This document shows, one piece after another, positions 1 to 10,939 of a stretch of DNA of 64,000 bases; within the stretch, counting starts at the first letter, position 1; the number at the start of each line of letters is the position of its first letter. Both the position numbers and the translations under genes were made by a program. This DNA is from Ceratodon purpureus (taxonomy: Eukaryota > Streptophyta > Bryopsida > Pseudoditrichales > Ditrichaceae). The notes under the pieces are model-generated. The model had not been told where the DNA came from, did not search any database, and saw only the letters and a list, made by a program, of their open reading frames with translations. The stretch spans positions 8,557,342-8,621,341 of the forward strand of contig CM026429.1 in assembly GCA_014871385.1 (NCBI GenBank), given 5' to 3'.

Positions 1-2350
1 ACCGCTAGGAGGGTGCGCTGCACGGTGTTGCCGAAAGATCCTGTAGCGAGGGCCAGGGCGGAGTGTCACATGGCGGCGCGTGAGAGAGCTGCACAACTCT
101 TTCCAGATGTGCCGTACTCAGCTGCCCCTCCTACGCCAGGCCCACCGCCGGGGCTTTACGCACTCGTCCATTGCACCGGTGACATCCTCCCACTGGAGTC
201 TCTGAAGGACCTGCATGCACCTGTGGATGCTCTTCGGGGACTGCAGGAGCTAGGGCAGTTGGGCCGAAAGGTGGGCAACGCATGGGGGGCCATCCAGTTC
301 AGCCCTGACCTGCTGGTGAGCTTCCCGACTTCGTGTTTTTATTTTTATTTTCCAACGCCCTCTGTTCTTTCCTGTTTATGTCTAACCGGGTTTGGGTGTC
401 ATGTAGGACAAGTTGCCGGGTGCCACCGTGGAGGCTGTGAACAAGTGCGTGGCCGTCTTCATGACTAAAAAAGCAGCAGACATTGAGAAAGAGATAGAGA
501 AGTTTTACCTTCACCATGACGACGTCCTCAATTACCCGGCCCGGCAGGCGGAATACATTGAGTCAATTCGGAAGGTTGAGGAGTGTCGGGCGGGTTACTT
601 GAAGGAAGAACTCAAAAAGTTTGAGACCGGCTTGAAGATTGAGGCCGAGGCAGCTGACTGGGACTGGTCCCCACTCTACGCGAACTTCATCCTGAATCCC
701 ATGCCGACCATCCTAAGCCGGCCTTTCAGCCACACCAAGGAGGAATTCGATGGACTGCTCGACTGGCTTCGAGACGAGGGGAGCCGGATTGGCCTAGCGA
801 ATCCCCCGCCCCACTTCGCACGGGCTCTAAAGCTGTTCAGACGGAGTGAACTAGGAGCACGGACACCTATGCTGTGCCCAGTGAAGGGCTTGACGGCTGC
901 CACTCTCAATGCTCGACCCCAGCAGGTGCTCTTTGCTATGGAAGAACTGATTAGAGTTGGGAAAATCTACTTCCCTACACTCGATACACTAGGGGAGGAC
1001 TTCGCGGATTTCCGGGTTGTCTTAGACTCGGGGAACAATACGGGCGAACAGGTCGAGAAGTACACGGCCTGGAGAACGAATACCTTCATCAGGGCTTGTG
1101 TGGACATGGTTGCTTTGGACCAGGCGGGCGTGATGCGCGACATGTGGCTGCACCGGGAGGGAGTGGACCGCGAGGCTGTTTGCAGGTCCTTCAGAACAGT
1201 TCTCCGGGGGGAAGCACAATAAAGTGGACCACCAAGTGCAATATGTGATCACTAGGAAGTGAATACGAAGTGTGCTGTTTTTTATAGCTCAAAGCTGATT
1301 TTGAGCATTTTGGTGTAGTTTTTGAGCATTTTAGTCACTTTTTAAGGTGTCACAAGGTATCTTACACACATCTCCATGAAAAAAACATCTTCAATTGAAA
1401 CTTAATTTGACCCCTAGTTCTAAATCATGAAAATGAACTTTTCCAAAGTCTTGATTTCTTCATTTGGGGCCCTCTATTGTCTTTAGAGGAAGTTTTTTCC
1501 AATTTTAAAAACAATGTTCGGTGAAAAAAACCTCACGAAAAGTTTCACCGAAAACAGTGTTTTAAAAGCGTCCCGGGGATACTTTTTGCCAGTCTAGGAT
1601 TGCAAACACGGCCACTTGGATCATTTCTACAAGCGTAATGTACAAACAAAGGGCCCCACAAAGTCAAAAGTGATTTCTGTCAAAACTACAATGTAATACG
1701 GTCACTTTTCCAAATGACTGCATTCACTTTGTTCAACTTTGTGGTGTTCATAGAGGTGTCTCAACTCAACAACTACGAACGCAAATTTCGGAAGTTGTAG
1801 TACATCAAGTCTACTTTCTGTATCACAAACTTAATTTCCCATCAAGAAGTTTTAGATGCCACTTTGTAGCGTGTTTACACAACAAGCTGAAATTGGCAAT
1901 GAGCTAAGCACTTTTGTGGTCCACTTTATTGTGCTTCCCCCCCTCCTTCTTTGAGAAAATATTGATTTGGAGTACTGCCTAGGCTCCTTGGAGTGTACCG
2001 GTGTTTGGCCGAAGGCAGGTGAAGAGTTCTTCGAATCCGCGAAGGCCATGCGCAGGGAGAGCTTAACTATTTGCAAGTCGAAAATAAGTGCGTGGAATTT
2101 GACAGATAACCTGGAGGACCTCGACGACTTCCGAGCATCCCAAGTTCTGTGCACTTTTGATCAGGCGAAATTTGAAGGAGCATGGGCAGCATTGTCGCCC
2201 CAAGAGGAGGGCTCCCACGGTTCGGATAAGGAGGGCTGGAACGATGTTGCATCACAAGGCGAGGGGGATGGCGTATCCGGTGTAGGGGAAGAACTAGAGT
2301 CGGCCACTACGTCAATCTCTCCTGTAGTTGTTTTCACCGGGGCTCCATAG
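1..2350 (+). pseudogene. Unrecognised two-exon gene, 5' partial, split by a transposon
   Basis: Exon 1 is open from the window edge to 315 (donor GTGAGC). Exon 2 starts at 407 after ATGTAG and runs in the same phase to 1205, where an inverted-repeat transposon begins. The present stop (TAA, 1220-1222) lies inside that transposon. The protein is acidic and helical (KKAADIEKEIEKFY, ECRAGYLKEELKKFE) and ends in RSFRTVL. Beyond the transposon, an open frame in the same phase runs 1955-2350 and ends in an acidic Gly/Ser-rich tail; one TGA (1952-1954) separates the two. I do not recognise the family. It could be a host gene or an accessory ORF of another mobile element. The insertion is clear; whether 1955-2350 was once the same protein is inferred from phase only. 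Confidence 0.5.
1206..1942. mobile_element. Non-coding DNA transposon with ~35-bp terminal inverted repeats
   Basis: The left end GGGGGGAAGCACAATAAAG is matched in reverse at the right end (CTTTATTGTGCTTCCCCCC, ending at 1942). The match continues inward over GTGGACCAC to about 35 bp with few mismatches. The host base runs beside it read CTCC on both sides (1202-1205 and 1943-1946), a possible 4-bp target duplication. The interior is AT-rich with no coding potential. The 737-bp size suggests a non-autonomous element or large MITE. The superfamily is not clear from the ends. Confidence 0.8.
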
Positions 2351-3093
2351 TACTAATCAGTGCTGGTCTGTTCGTTAGTACAGGGTGTCATGTTTCTTGG
2401 TATCCCCGTCTTTCAGTAGTTGATCGTTTGGATAAGTTCTTGGACGATGTTTGATATTACTGTATAGTTATATGACTGTTAGAAGATGCCTGCAACTGTA
2501 TATTAGGACAGGCGCTGTATTATGAACAGCTGGTACCGTTACTACTGCTGAACTCGCACTTCTGAATGCGTAGGGTTTTGGGTGTCTCAGACTATGGAGA
2601 CCAGAGGACTCATGCTGTGTTTGTGTAAACGTTTGTTAAAAAAAAAGGAAAAAAAAAATTGCGGACATGAATGACTCACGTCTGAAGGTACGATGTAATT
2701 GTGGCATGGGACAATACAATGGGGGTAGTGGCAAATAAGAAAACGACACATAGTTATGATTTGCCCTTAAAGTGGAAGACAACATGAAAACCCGTAAACC
2801 ATTTACAATCTGGAAGCTGAAAACCACGAAATAATATACGTAGTCACGCACGCATTGAGAGTACATGTACGGATGTAACTTTTTAGGACAGACCTGTCCT
2901 AAAGACAGTTTACATGTCACTGCCGACTACCAAAGAGCATTACAATCTGATCACCCTATACCTATCTCAAACAACGTTACCAAGCATTACGAATGGAATA
3001 CTGTGAAGTACACAGCTAGGCACTGTCTTTACAGCAGGGAGTGATTGTTCCCGCTGTCCTAAGAATTCACCGAACAAAACAGAAACTACAATA
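2351..3093. other. Intergenic stretch without a gene
   Basis: There is no supportable ORF. The stretch holds A-rich tracts (2637-2660), one TTAGGACAG motif at 2503, another at about 3054 in reverse, and a perfect palindrome at 2882-2903. The palindrome has 10-bp arms TTTAGGACAG/CTGTCCTAAA around AC. The region is probably the 3' flank of the MULE gene. Confidence 0.5.
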
Positions 3094-6000
3094 CTACCTA
3101 GCTTGACTGGTCCTAGTACTCGTTTTCTTCCTACCAGTCTCAGAGCATGCCTTAAATCGTCGTAGATTCTTAGGTCCAGGCCCAACCTTAAAGGACGGCT
3201 GGGATAGTGGGTGAAGAAGCCCCTTCTCCTTCTTGGCCCTAAGGGCAGACATCTTTCCTTTAAACTCATGTGCAAAAGCCAGAAAGTGAGACCGCAGGTC
3301 ACTGTCTTCTTCAGCCACCCCTTCCGCTTCACGGAGAACTGCTTTGAAGTCTAATAACAACTTCTCCGGATTTTCAGTTCTCTGAGTACCTGTCCTTGTA
3401 TCCGAGGCAAGGTCAGCTCGTCCTGGTGCAGATACAACATCAATACCACCTGAAGCATACCCCATCTGGATAGTGCCCCTCAAGGACCCTGCATAACGAA
3501 CAATGTCTCCAGGATGCACATCAGTGTTAATCATCCTGAATACCTTCATAACGTGTTTACAAATGTTCCCCCTCATGCCCAAGGGACAGTTGCAGCTGGC
3601 CCAATCAGAATTCGGACTGGTGATGACCCAGATTACTGGAAAATTGGTCTGTGAGGCCACGTAGGCGACATCTTCCTCTTCACAGATTCTAACATGCTCG
3701 TCCGGAATTTCTTCTGCCCTAATCACAGCATTTGCCACAACACCCTCAGCTTTACCGTTCTTTATAAAACCATACAACTTGCATTGCACTGCATACCAGT
3801 AGTGTGTTAGGACGTCCTTCACCAAATGGTAAACCAACCAATCCACACGCCTGCCGTCAAACTTCTGTCTGCTTGTCCTAAGGATTGCCTTCAGATTTGC
3901 GTGATAGCTCTCCACAGCTGCATTTGTGTCCTGATTGGCATGGGGGATGTTTCTGAATCCCTTGACCCACATCTCGATTTTAGGGATCCACTCCTTTTCG
4001 AAGTAGTTAAAAAATACCTTCGCCTGTGGGTATTTCGCTTTCAGGTGTTCGAACCTGTCCTGAGCAGCTTTGACAGCTAGGTCACCCTGTAAAATTCCGT
4101 TTCCATACATTAGGTCTGCACAAGCACTAAGTACCTCTGCTCTTAAATAGTTTGCCTTTATCTTCTGAGTTGCATTTTCCAACCATGCTTTTCTAGTATG
4201 CCACAGACAGAGCAGGATCTTCACGTCATCGTTAGCATGTCCCTCTATCGTTTCTGTCTCAGGCCAGACCTCCCTGTTAGACATAGACGAAGCGTCCACA
4301 GTTAGGACAGAGGATTTTAAACCCTGGCTGTATACGAAACTGAATTTCAGTATGAAGTTTCATGGAGCATTACCTGATAGCATTAAGTTCCGCATCATCA
4401 TTATCGACTAAAAATGAAGTAGGCTTCCAGTCTGGCTTGATTGCCTCGCAACGCTCTTTTAATTTCCTTAGCCACGGCACAATGTCGACTTTCCTGGACC
4501 TCCCCTGTATAGTAAACGCCACTGGTATGCCTTGCTCCCAATCATCGAACACCATGACAGTGTAAAGTGGGTACTACAGGACCACAGAGAGAGGACGATC
4601 AAAATAAAGACAGGGTGTCCTAAAGAAGGTAATGGCAGAATAGAAAATGACAGGGAACTTAGAAAGTCTCCTGACCTTAGGAGCGTTGGTTGAGAATGTC
4701 GCGTCCATAGACAGGGCTTTGCGATGTCCATGCCGGACCATCATCTCCAATTGCCAATCTGTCTGAATGGCTAAGCAGAAAGGGTCATCCTCATCAGGTG
4801 CTGGATCGTTCAGTTCTATATTCCCATACTCCTTGTAGTGATAGAAGGATTCTGGATTCTCATCAGTCCACATTCGGACACTCATTGCGTCCCTGGGATG
4901 TTTTTCCCAAAGCTCCTTTGCCAACTTGTTAGCTATGTTGTAGACATCACTGGGCATGACGAAAGTGTCCCTCGTAGCTGGTAAGTTGTCCCGGGCACAC
5001 CTCAGAACCTCTGCTTTGTGATCTGCCATGACCTGGGCTGGTGACTTGCCTGCCCTAAGGGAGTCTGTAATCCACTGTTTTGTCGCAGGTGACAAATGGC
5101 CAGATAATCCAGCTCGCTGTCCTCCGAACTGCTCGCCATGACAGGGCTTCCCGGCTTTGTCAGTGTGTGTCATGCAGTGAAACTGAATTGTGCACAGCTT
5201 CTCATCAATCTGCAGTTGTTTTGCTACGAAGTTACATTGGCAACCTCTCTTCATAGACATCCCAGCACGAATTTTGCCCACTCTTGTTTTCCTCTTAGGT
5301 TTCACAGCCGCATCCAGTAAAGCTTGTGCCTCCAATAGTCTCTGTTGCCCCTCCTTGACCCTGGCATGCTCTTCTGCGTCTTCATCAACTGGATCTGCGT
5401 TCAGGTCCACCGGGGGATCTTTCTTTCCTTTCTTCTTAGGACGCGGTTTCACTGCAGCCTCTTTTGCTGCCTTGTCCACGATCTTCTGGGCACGCTGGAG
5501 AATTTTTCGATGGTTTGTCGAATTCTTCTTCTGAGTCAAACAATGTGCAAAAGCTTTCTGCACCTCTACCTTGTAGTGCTTAGTGTAATCCTCAGGCCCA
5601 AATTGACACCAGTAACTGCAATTCAACGGAAAATTGTATCAATCAACATATGTTGCAGTCTAATCCATTATAACAGCAAATTATAGGTTTAGGACAGGTC
5701 GAGGACATGGAAGAGGACAGACCCGGACTACTCAGAGGTTTACCTGATCTCCTGTACAGCCGAATCTGCTCGCACTTGCTTCCTGTCATCCTTCTTGATG
5801 CATTTCCTTGCTTCTTCTACAAAGGTGCATGGATGCTGCCTTGCAGACATTTCCCCTTCAAGGAAGTCATCCAGTCTGTTCCAGGGTATAGTGGCCTTCT
5901 GAGTTTCTCGGCGTCGACCACAGCCTTGATTAGACTTAGTCTCCCACTGCAGATCAGTTCTGCTGAAGGGCCCTGGAGGTGGAATCTGTACTGAAGCCAG

Positions 6001-6459
6001 CACCCTGTCCTTAGGAAATCTCCAAGACGGCCTAGGCTTCTTAGCAGTCGCCCCAGCCTTCTCAGATCTCCCTCCCACTCCAGTGGTACTGTTCTCTACT
6101 TTTATGGTGTGCCGCACTGAATCTGCAGCATCTGGTACTTCAGCATCACAACCGCTGCCTTGGACATCATCGCCCCTCAGCCCAACACTCTCTCCGGATG
6201 ATTCAGCACTGTCTCCGTCCCTGTTCCAGTCAAAGCTATCGTATTGGGCAGCAAGATCCACAACATCAACGTTCAGATCTAACATAACCTGATGTCCTGA
6301 AGTCGTTCGAGTTTGGGGTAGAACTGCGATAGACTCCTGCTGCAACTGAACTCCTGGATCTCCATCGAAATCCCAGGCATTGAAGTCCTCCATTTCATGA
6401 AAGAGGACCCCTGGATGCGCAGACGTCCCCCCCTCCTGGTTAGGACCTTCGGCCTCCAT
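3094..6459 (-). CDS. MULE (Mutator-like) transposase with SWIM zinc finger, 1011 aa
   Basis: Four exons join at GT-AG sites: 6459-5744, 5615-4676, 4573-4374 and 4273-3094, giving 3036 bp in one frame. The Asp/Ser-rich N-terminus is followed by a DNA-binding-type region (YWCQFGPEDY; CQCNF with later Cys/His). The catalytic core comes next: D543 in LSMDATF, YPLYTVMVFDDW at the exon 3 start, D609 in FLVDNDD, the MULE C-x2-H motif LCLWH (C641, H644), and E740 in NAAVESYHANLK. A SWIM finger follows (C846, C848, C857, H859), then a basic tail. MULE transposases cut and paste DNA in the nucleus, and some are domesticated as FAR1/FHY3-type regulators. I could not find terminal inverted repeats or a target duplication, so domestication cannot be excluded. 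The start is the first ATG of the open frame, below a GC-rich upstream tract. Confidence 0.88.
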
Positions 6460-6779
6460 CACAGGCGCAGCGACTCACAGATCTGAGGTCGTCTCCACCC
6501 TAACCAGCAACGATCCGAGCACCATCACTGCGAATTGCGACGTGAACCAACATCCAGACCTCCACCGACCTGGTCCCCACAAGCAATACAACGCATCCCA
6601 TGCAAAGAAGAAACACAACCCTGTCCTAAACCATCGCAGGAACGTCCCTGGTAGTGACGCCGCCATGAAGCTGAAGACGCTGCAGCCGAATACAGTGACG
6701 GCTGCATTGATTGCGATTGCAGACGCGGGCGGCGAGGGGAGAGAGACGACGCCGACGGAGATGCACTGGATGAGAACTG

Positions 6780-6960
6780 TGCCGGGTGGAGGACGGGACC
6801 GGGCGGGCGGGGGCGACAAGCACGGGCGGGCGGGGGCGCACGGGGCCGGGGAGCCATCGCGGGGGGTCGGGCGAGGCCGGGGAAAGGGTCGGGCCGGGCG
6901 TGGGTCGGGAGGGCGGAGGGACGGGGAGGAGCGGGCTGCCCCTGCCCTCGAAAAAAGGAA
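6780..6960. promoter_or_regulatory. GC/CpG-rich promoter-like tract upstream of the MULE gene
   Basis: About 180 bp are dominated by GGGCGGG, GGGTCGGG and GGCCGGGG words, in contrast to the AT-rich DNA from 7040 onward. The tract lies some 320-500 bp upstream of the MULE start codon. Open frames across it are low-complexity G/R/P products and are not taken as genes. A promoter role is inferred from position and composition. Confidence 0.35.
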
Positions 6961-7356
6961 CTGCTACGCTCGTTGGGGGAAACTAAAGAGACCCCCATAT
7001 CAACAAGCTACTCCAAACTTAATGATGCCATCCAACTAAAACTGAACTCTGGTCCTAGCTTCAAATTGGGTTGAAGACTCCAAAACTACCAACTCCCCCA
7101 AATTTGAATCATAGACTTCCATTGAAGTCATCACAATAGAGACTATAAACCAAAACAATGGCAACCCAAGCATACATAAAATATGATTAGTGATTTTTGA
7201 TAACTTCATTGTTGATTAAGAAACTAGCACCACATAGTGCCGCATGGATGACCATGTATATTGATAGTACATTTAGCATCCATTTCACTTTAAAAATTTG
7301 TGTTAATATCAATTTTCTAAATGAAAATTTTTAATATCGTAATATTATGAATTTAA

Positions 7357-8100
7357 CCCGTAAAGGACGGAGGGGTATTTCCACAGTTTTTGAGTAAAAA
7401 CAGTGACATATCTGTATCTTCCAATGTGAGACAGATTTGAGAAACACCATTAGCAATTTAACCGTAAGATCTTTGAAAGTAGTTGGCTACCAAAATCTGT
7501 ACCAAATTTTGGTTTTGAAGAAGTAATGGATTGGGAGATAATAACATGTGAAGTTAAGAAGATTAGTGAATTTCTGAAATACTAAGAGTGAGTTTCCGCG
7601 TTTGACTGAAAATTACAACTTGAGAAATTTATAACAATTTGGTGAAAATGGGTTTGACATAAGTGTCACTCTGAATTTGATTTTTTTCAACATAGAGTTG
7701 TTCTTGCATTTTTTGGCAAATTTAAAAGGATAAATCCAAAACGGTGAAGCCATGAAGTTCTGGTCATACAAGCATTCAAAAAAAAAAAAAAAAACGCTAA
7801 AAACAAAAATCTAAGAGCAGAAATCCTCATTTCAGTGCGCAGTGTGTTCAAAGTACAAGGAAATGCAATGTTCAATATAATATATCAAATACAGTGCTCA
7901 TACGAGTAGAAACACCCTTACCACCCGACTTATTTCTTTAAGGGTGCACTATCTTAGTGAATTTACATCGTATCCTTCTTGCCTGCTTGATTCTAAAGAG
8001 GTTAGGAACAAAAAAACACTCAAATCTGATCCTTCCCAGCATTTTACTGTGCTTTCTATTTTTGGCGTAACCCAAAAGTGGTTGCTTCATCCTTTAGGGG
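7357..8100. mobile_element. TTAA-flanked piggyBac-like non-autonomous element (copy 1)
   Basis: Flanking TTAA sits at 7353-7356 and 8101-8104. The left end is CCCGTAAAGGACGG and the right end reads CATCCTTTAGGGG, an imperfect ~14-bp terminal inverted repeat beginning CCC/GGG as piggyBac ends do. The 744-bp interior has no transposase. It contains TAACCGTAAGATCTT 102 bp from its left end; the same 15-mer lies 101 bp into the element at 45193-46043, so the two are one family. The AT-rich DNA from about 7040 to 9180 around it holds no gene. Confidence 0.7.
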
Positions 8101-9183
8101 TTAAGTTCTAACAATCACCTTTTTTGGGATATAAAATCATTTTATATTATCCTATTTTTGGTATGAATAAATGGTTGTATCATTGGTCCAATTATTAATT
8201 TAGAAATCCTTAATTTTTGTAGTGTCTTACTTTTGTTTCATATCTTTTCAGTTGCAAATTTTTTAGTTTTTAGACCTTTAAAATTTACCAAAAAAAAAAC
8301 AAATTCTAAGAAACATGAATTTGCTGAGATCCATCTGCCCTATGATTCCCCAACCTGTGTAAATTTTATCACACCAATTGTGCCATTTAACCAGCAAAAA
8401 GGCTCCAAAAGTAACGGTTTCTCGTGCTACTACCTTACCTTTTACTTCTGGGGCACGTAGGCTTGAATCCCCTGACACGTGCTGGCATTGGATTCTGCAT
8501 GATGAAGCAGTGGCAGTTTTAAAAACTTAAGCTAGACGGTTAGTACACGTTAAAAGATTGAATTATAAAACTCCCAAGTACAAGGACCCGCTCAGTCACG
8601 TTGATGGGCAGTCACACACTGTAACTAACTCATGTAACAATGCCAGGGCCCAGGTAATTTGAAAAAAAATAACTATATAGAATAGAGATTCTAGATACTT
8701 GCCTATCTTTGATAACAACGTAGACTGTGCCTACTGTGAGAAAGGGGTATTATTTCAAGGATTCCACCAGATTAATTAACTGCGAAAGTGATGTTTTCCC
8801 TTTTTAAATTTTGTTTTGGCGGAGAATGGGTGATGTTTCCCTTGCATATTCAGTTTTGAAGAATTCAATAAAAGAATGTTATTGGGGCCTCCCAGAATCC
8901 ATTGCATTGACAAGTCCAGACTTCATACTGGTTTCAAGTGCAGCCACCCATTCCACTCTAATTAGAATATAGTTGAACCACTCTATGAGGCTTGGTCCAA
9001 AGCTCCAGGTTGTCAAGTATGGTTCAGTCAACTTGAACCACAATTTCCTAACTCTAGTTGAATTCCAGGAGGGAGAGAAGAAGTTAGATCTTTAGTTTTA
9101 AAAGCAAACCCATGTAAATAATTTAAATGTTTCTATGTTGCACTTGAAGCTTCTAGACTGTGTCATAGGTTGTTAGTAACATA

Positions 9184-9446
9184 GGTTACTAGCAGCTTAG
9201 GCAGAAAATAATTATTTTCAAATCTGCCTAAATTTTCTAGAAATTCTTGACTCTATTTGCCTAACTTTGAGATATTATTATCCGACTTTGAGATATTGTT
9301 TGCCCAACTTTGAGGTACTATTGCTCCATAATACTTAAAGAAATTTAAAAATGCCCAATTTTGAGATATTATTTTTTGAACTGCCTAACCACTTTTTGCA
9401 CTTTAATTAACTATTAAGCAAAACAATGCCCAAGCTGCTAGTAACC
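9184..9446. mobile_element. 263-bp MITE with TA flanks
   Basis: Inverted ends GGTTACTAGCAGCTTAGGCA and TGCCCAAGCTGCTAGTAACC match at 19 of 20 positions, with TA on each side (9182-9183, 9447-9448), as for a Tc1/mariner- or Stowaway-type insertion. The interior carries diverged copies of CTTTGAGATATTAT. No coding. The neighbouring stretches 8105-9180 and 9450-10128 are AT-rich and I see no gene in them. Confidence 0.75.
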
Positions 9447-10128
9447 TACAGTATGCAAGTGTGAGCTCTTAAAGAATGTACTTGAACATCAATCCGTTGT
9501 TTAATTACTTTGTAGGGTTAGTATTTAAAAATCTTGGACTTGAGTATGGATATGTTTTTGACAAAAAAATTACATTCATTTGTTTGCGTAATGAAATGGT
9601 TTTTAAAACATATTCCAAATTTTTTTTTTCATTGCACTTTAAATTAATTTTTTCATAATCATGTAGATTCATTATTTTGTTGGATTTGTATAATTAACCA
9701 AATATTTCAAAAAATGAATTGATAGATTTAGAACTAATAGCTTATTGAATACAATCACGTGTAAAAACACAATGTATAATTTACACTAGAAAATGAATTA
9801 GCCATTATTTCTTGAAGGTTTAGAAGACAGTTGAGAAACATGCAAGCATTACATCCTTGTCAACATACCCCGCTATTGACCGCATTTCTACCTTATTCTT
9901 TTTAAAAGAAGTGTGAACAAGTGATTCAAAATTCATACATTGAAATATAATTATCCACTCCCGTCAAAATGATTATGGATAATATAATTCAAAGGGTACT
10001 AGTTGAATTCAAATATATTCCCAAAATTTTGACTTTTCGTGTCATGCAGTAGTACAACCTAGACTATTAAGGGGCTCTTTTATGAACCGTCGCCACGTGT
10101 AAGGTAATAGTCATCACTGGAGTATACA

Positions 10129-10545
10129 TTAGGGGAAAAATGGGGTCTCCAAAGGGCCTTGTAAGACAGCCCGAATCAGGTGAGCTTCCTGCCCGCTGAC
10201 ACTTTTCTGCGAAGTCTCATTGGTGGATATCTTGCCCGCTGACAACAAAATTCGCCCCGCTGACAACAAGATCCGCTACTGTCCAATGGGGTGACAGCAG
10301 TGGGCACACGCTCGTTGACAGTGCCATTACTGCTTGTATTGTCCAATGGGGTGACAACAGTAGGCAACGCCTTCGCTGCAAGCGACTGGCTGGACCCCTC
10401 AAATGCCAACTGCTGGCACTGCTGGCAGCATTTGGCGACCTGCTGGCACCATTGGTGCCAACAGGTAAAGTGCACGGGCATGGCCTAATTTTCAGGCACG
10501 GATTCCGACCAAAGGCCTTTTGGAGACCCCAATCTTCCCCTAATA
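10129..10545. mobile_element. 417-bp MITE, family A copy 1
   Basis: The left end ATTAGGGGAAAAATGGGGTC continues TCCAAAGG. The right end is its near-perfect reverse (CCTTTTGGAGACCCC, then CTTCCCCTAAT), so the arms are ~28 bp. The interior is GC-richer than its surroundings. It contains a diverged tandem duplication of TGTCCAATGGGGTGACA (about 60-bp period) and several GCTGACAAC words. A second, older copy in reverse orientation lies at 11523-11851. Open frames here are low-complexity and not believed. Confidence 0.82.
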
Positions 10546-10939
10546 TAGGCGCTTTATCGTAAAACCTATTCAAAATTCCTTGTCACACCTCAAGAATCAA
10601 ATGGTAACGGAAAAAACAAATGATCTACCAATATAAAACACTATGGCGGCTTTCCAATTTTCAACCTAAGTGTTTCTTTAAAGAACATGCATAATACAAA
10701 CTCTGTAGATGGTCTTGCACATCCCATTCAAATGCCGTACAACAAAGTAACTTGCTGGGATGGCTTAGGCAGCTCCAATAAACAAATCCTTTATATACTT
10801 GTCTTTTCACTTTAAGTTTGAAGGAAAGAAATTGAGCTGTTAGAAATATCACCTGCTCTCATAGAAGTTCTGTCACTTGCTTGCCGAGGATGGATTATAG
10901 TGTGCAATTGCCTTGAGATCTAGGAACCACAGCTACAAG

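Noticed and set aside
6525-7039. Long open frames in the GC-rich tract
   Set aside because: Products are G/R/P-rich low-complexity and overlap on both strands; the tract is better read as the MULE promoter side.
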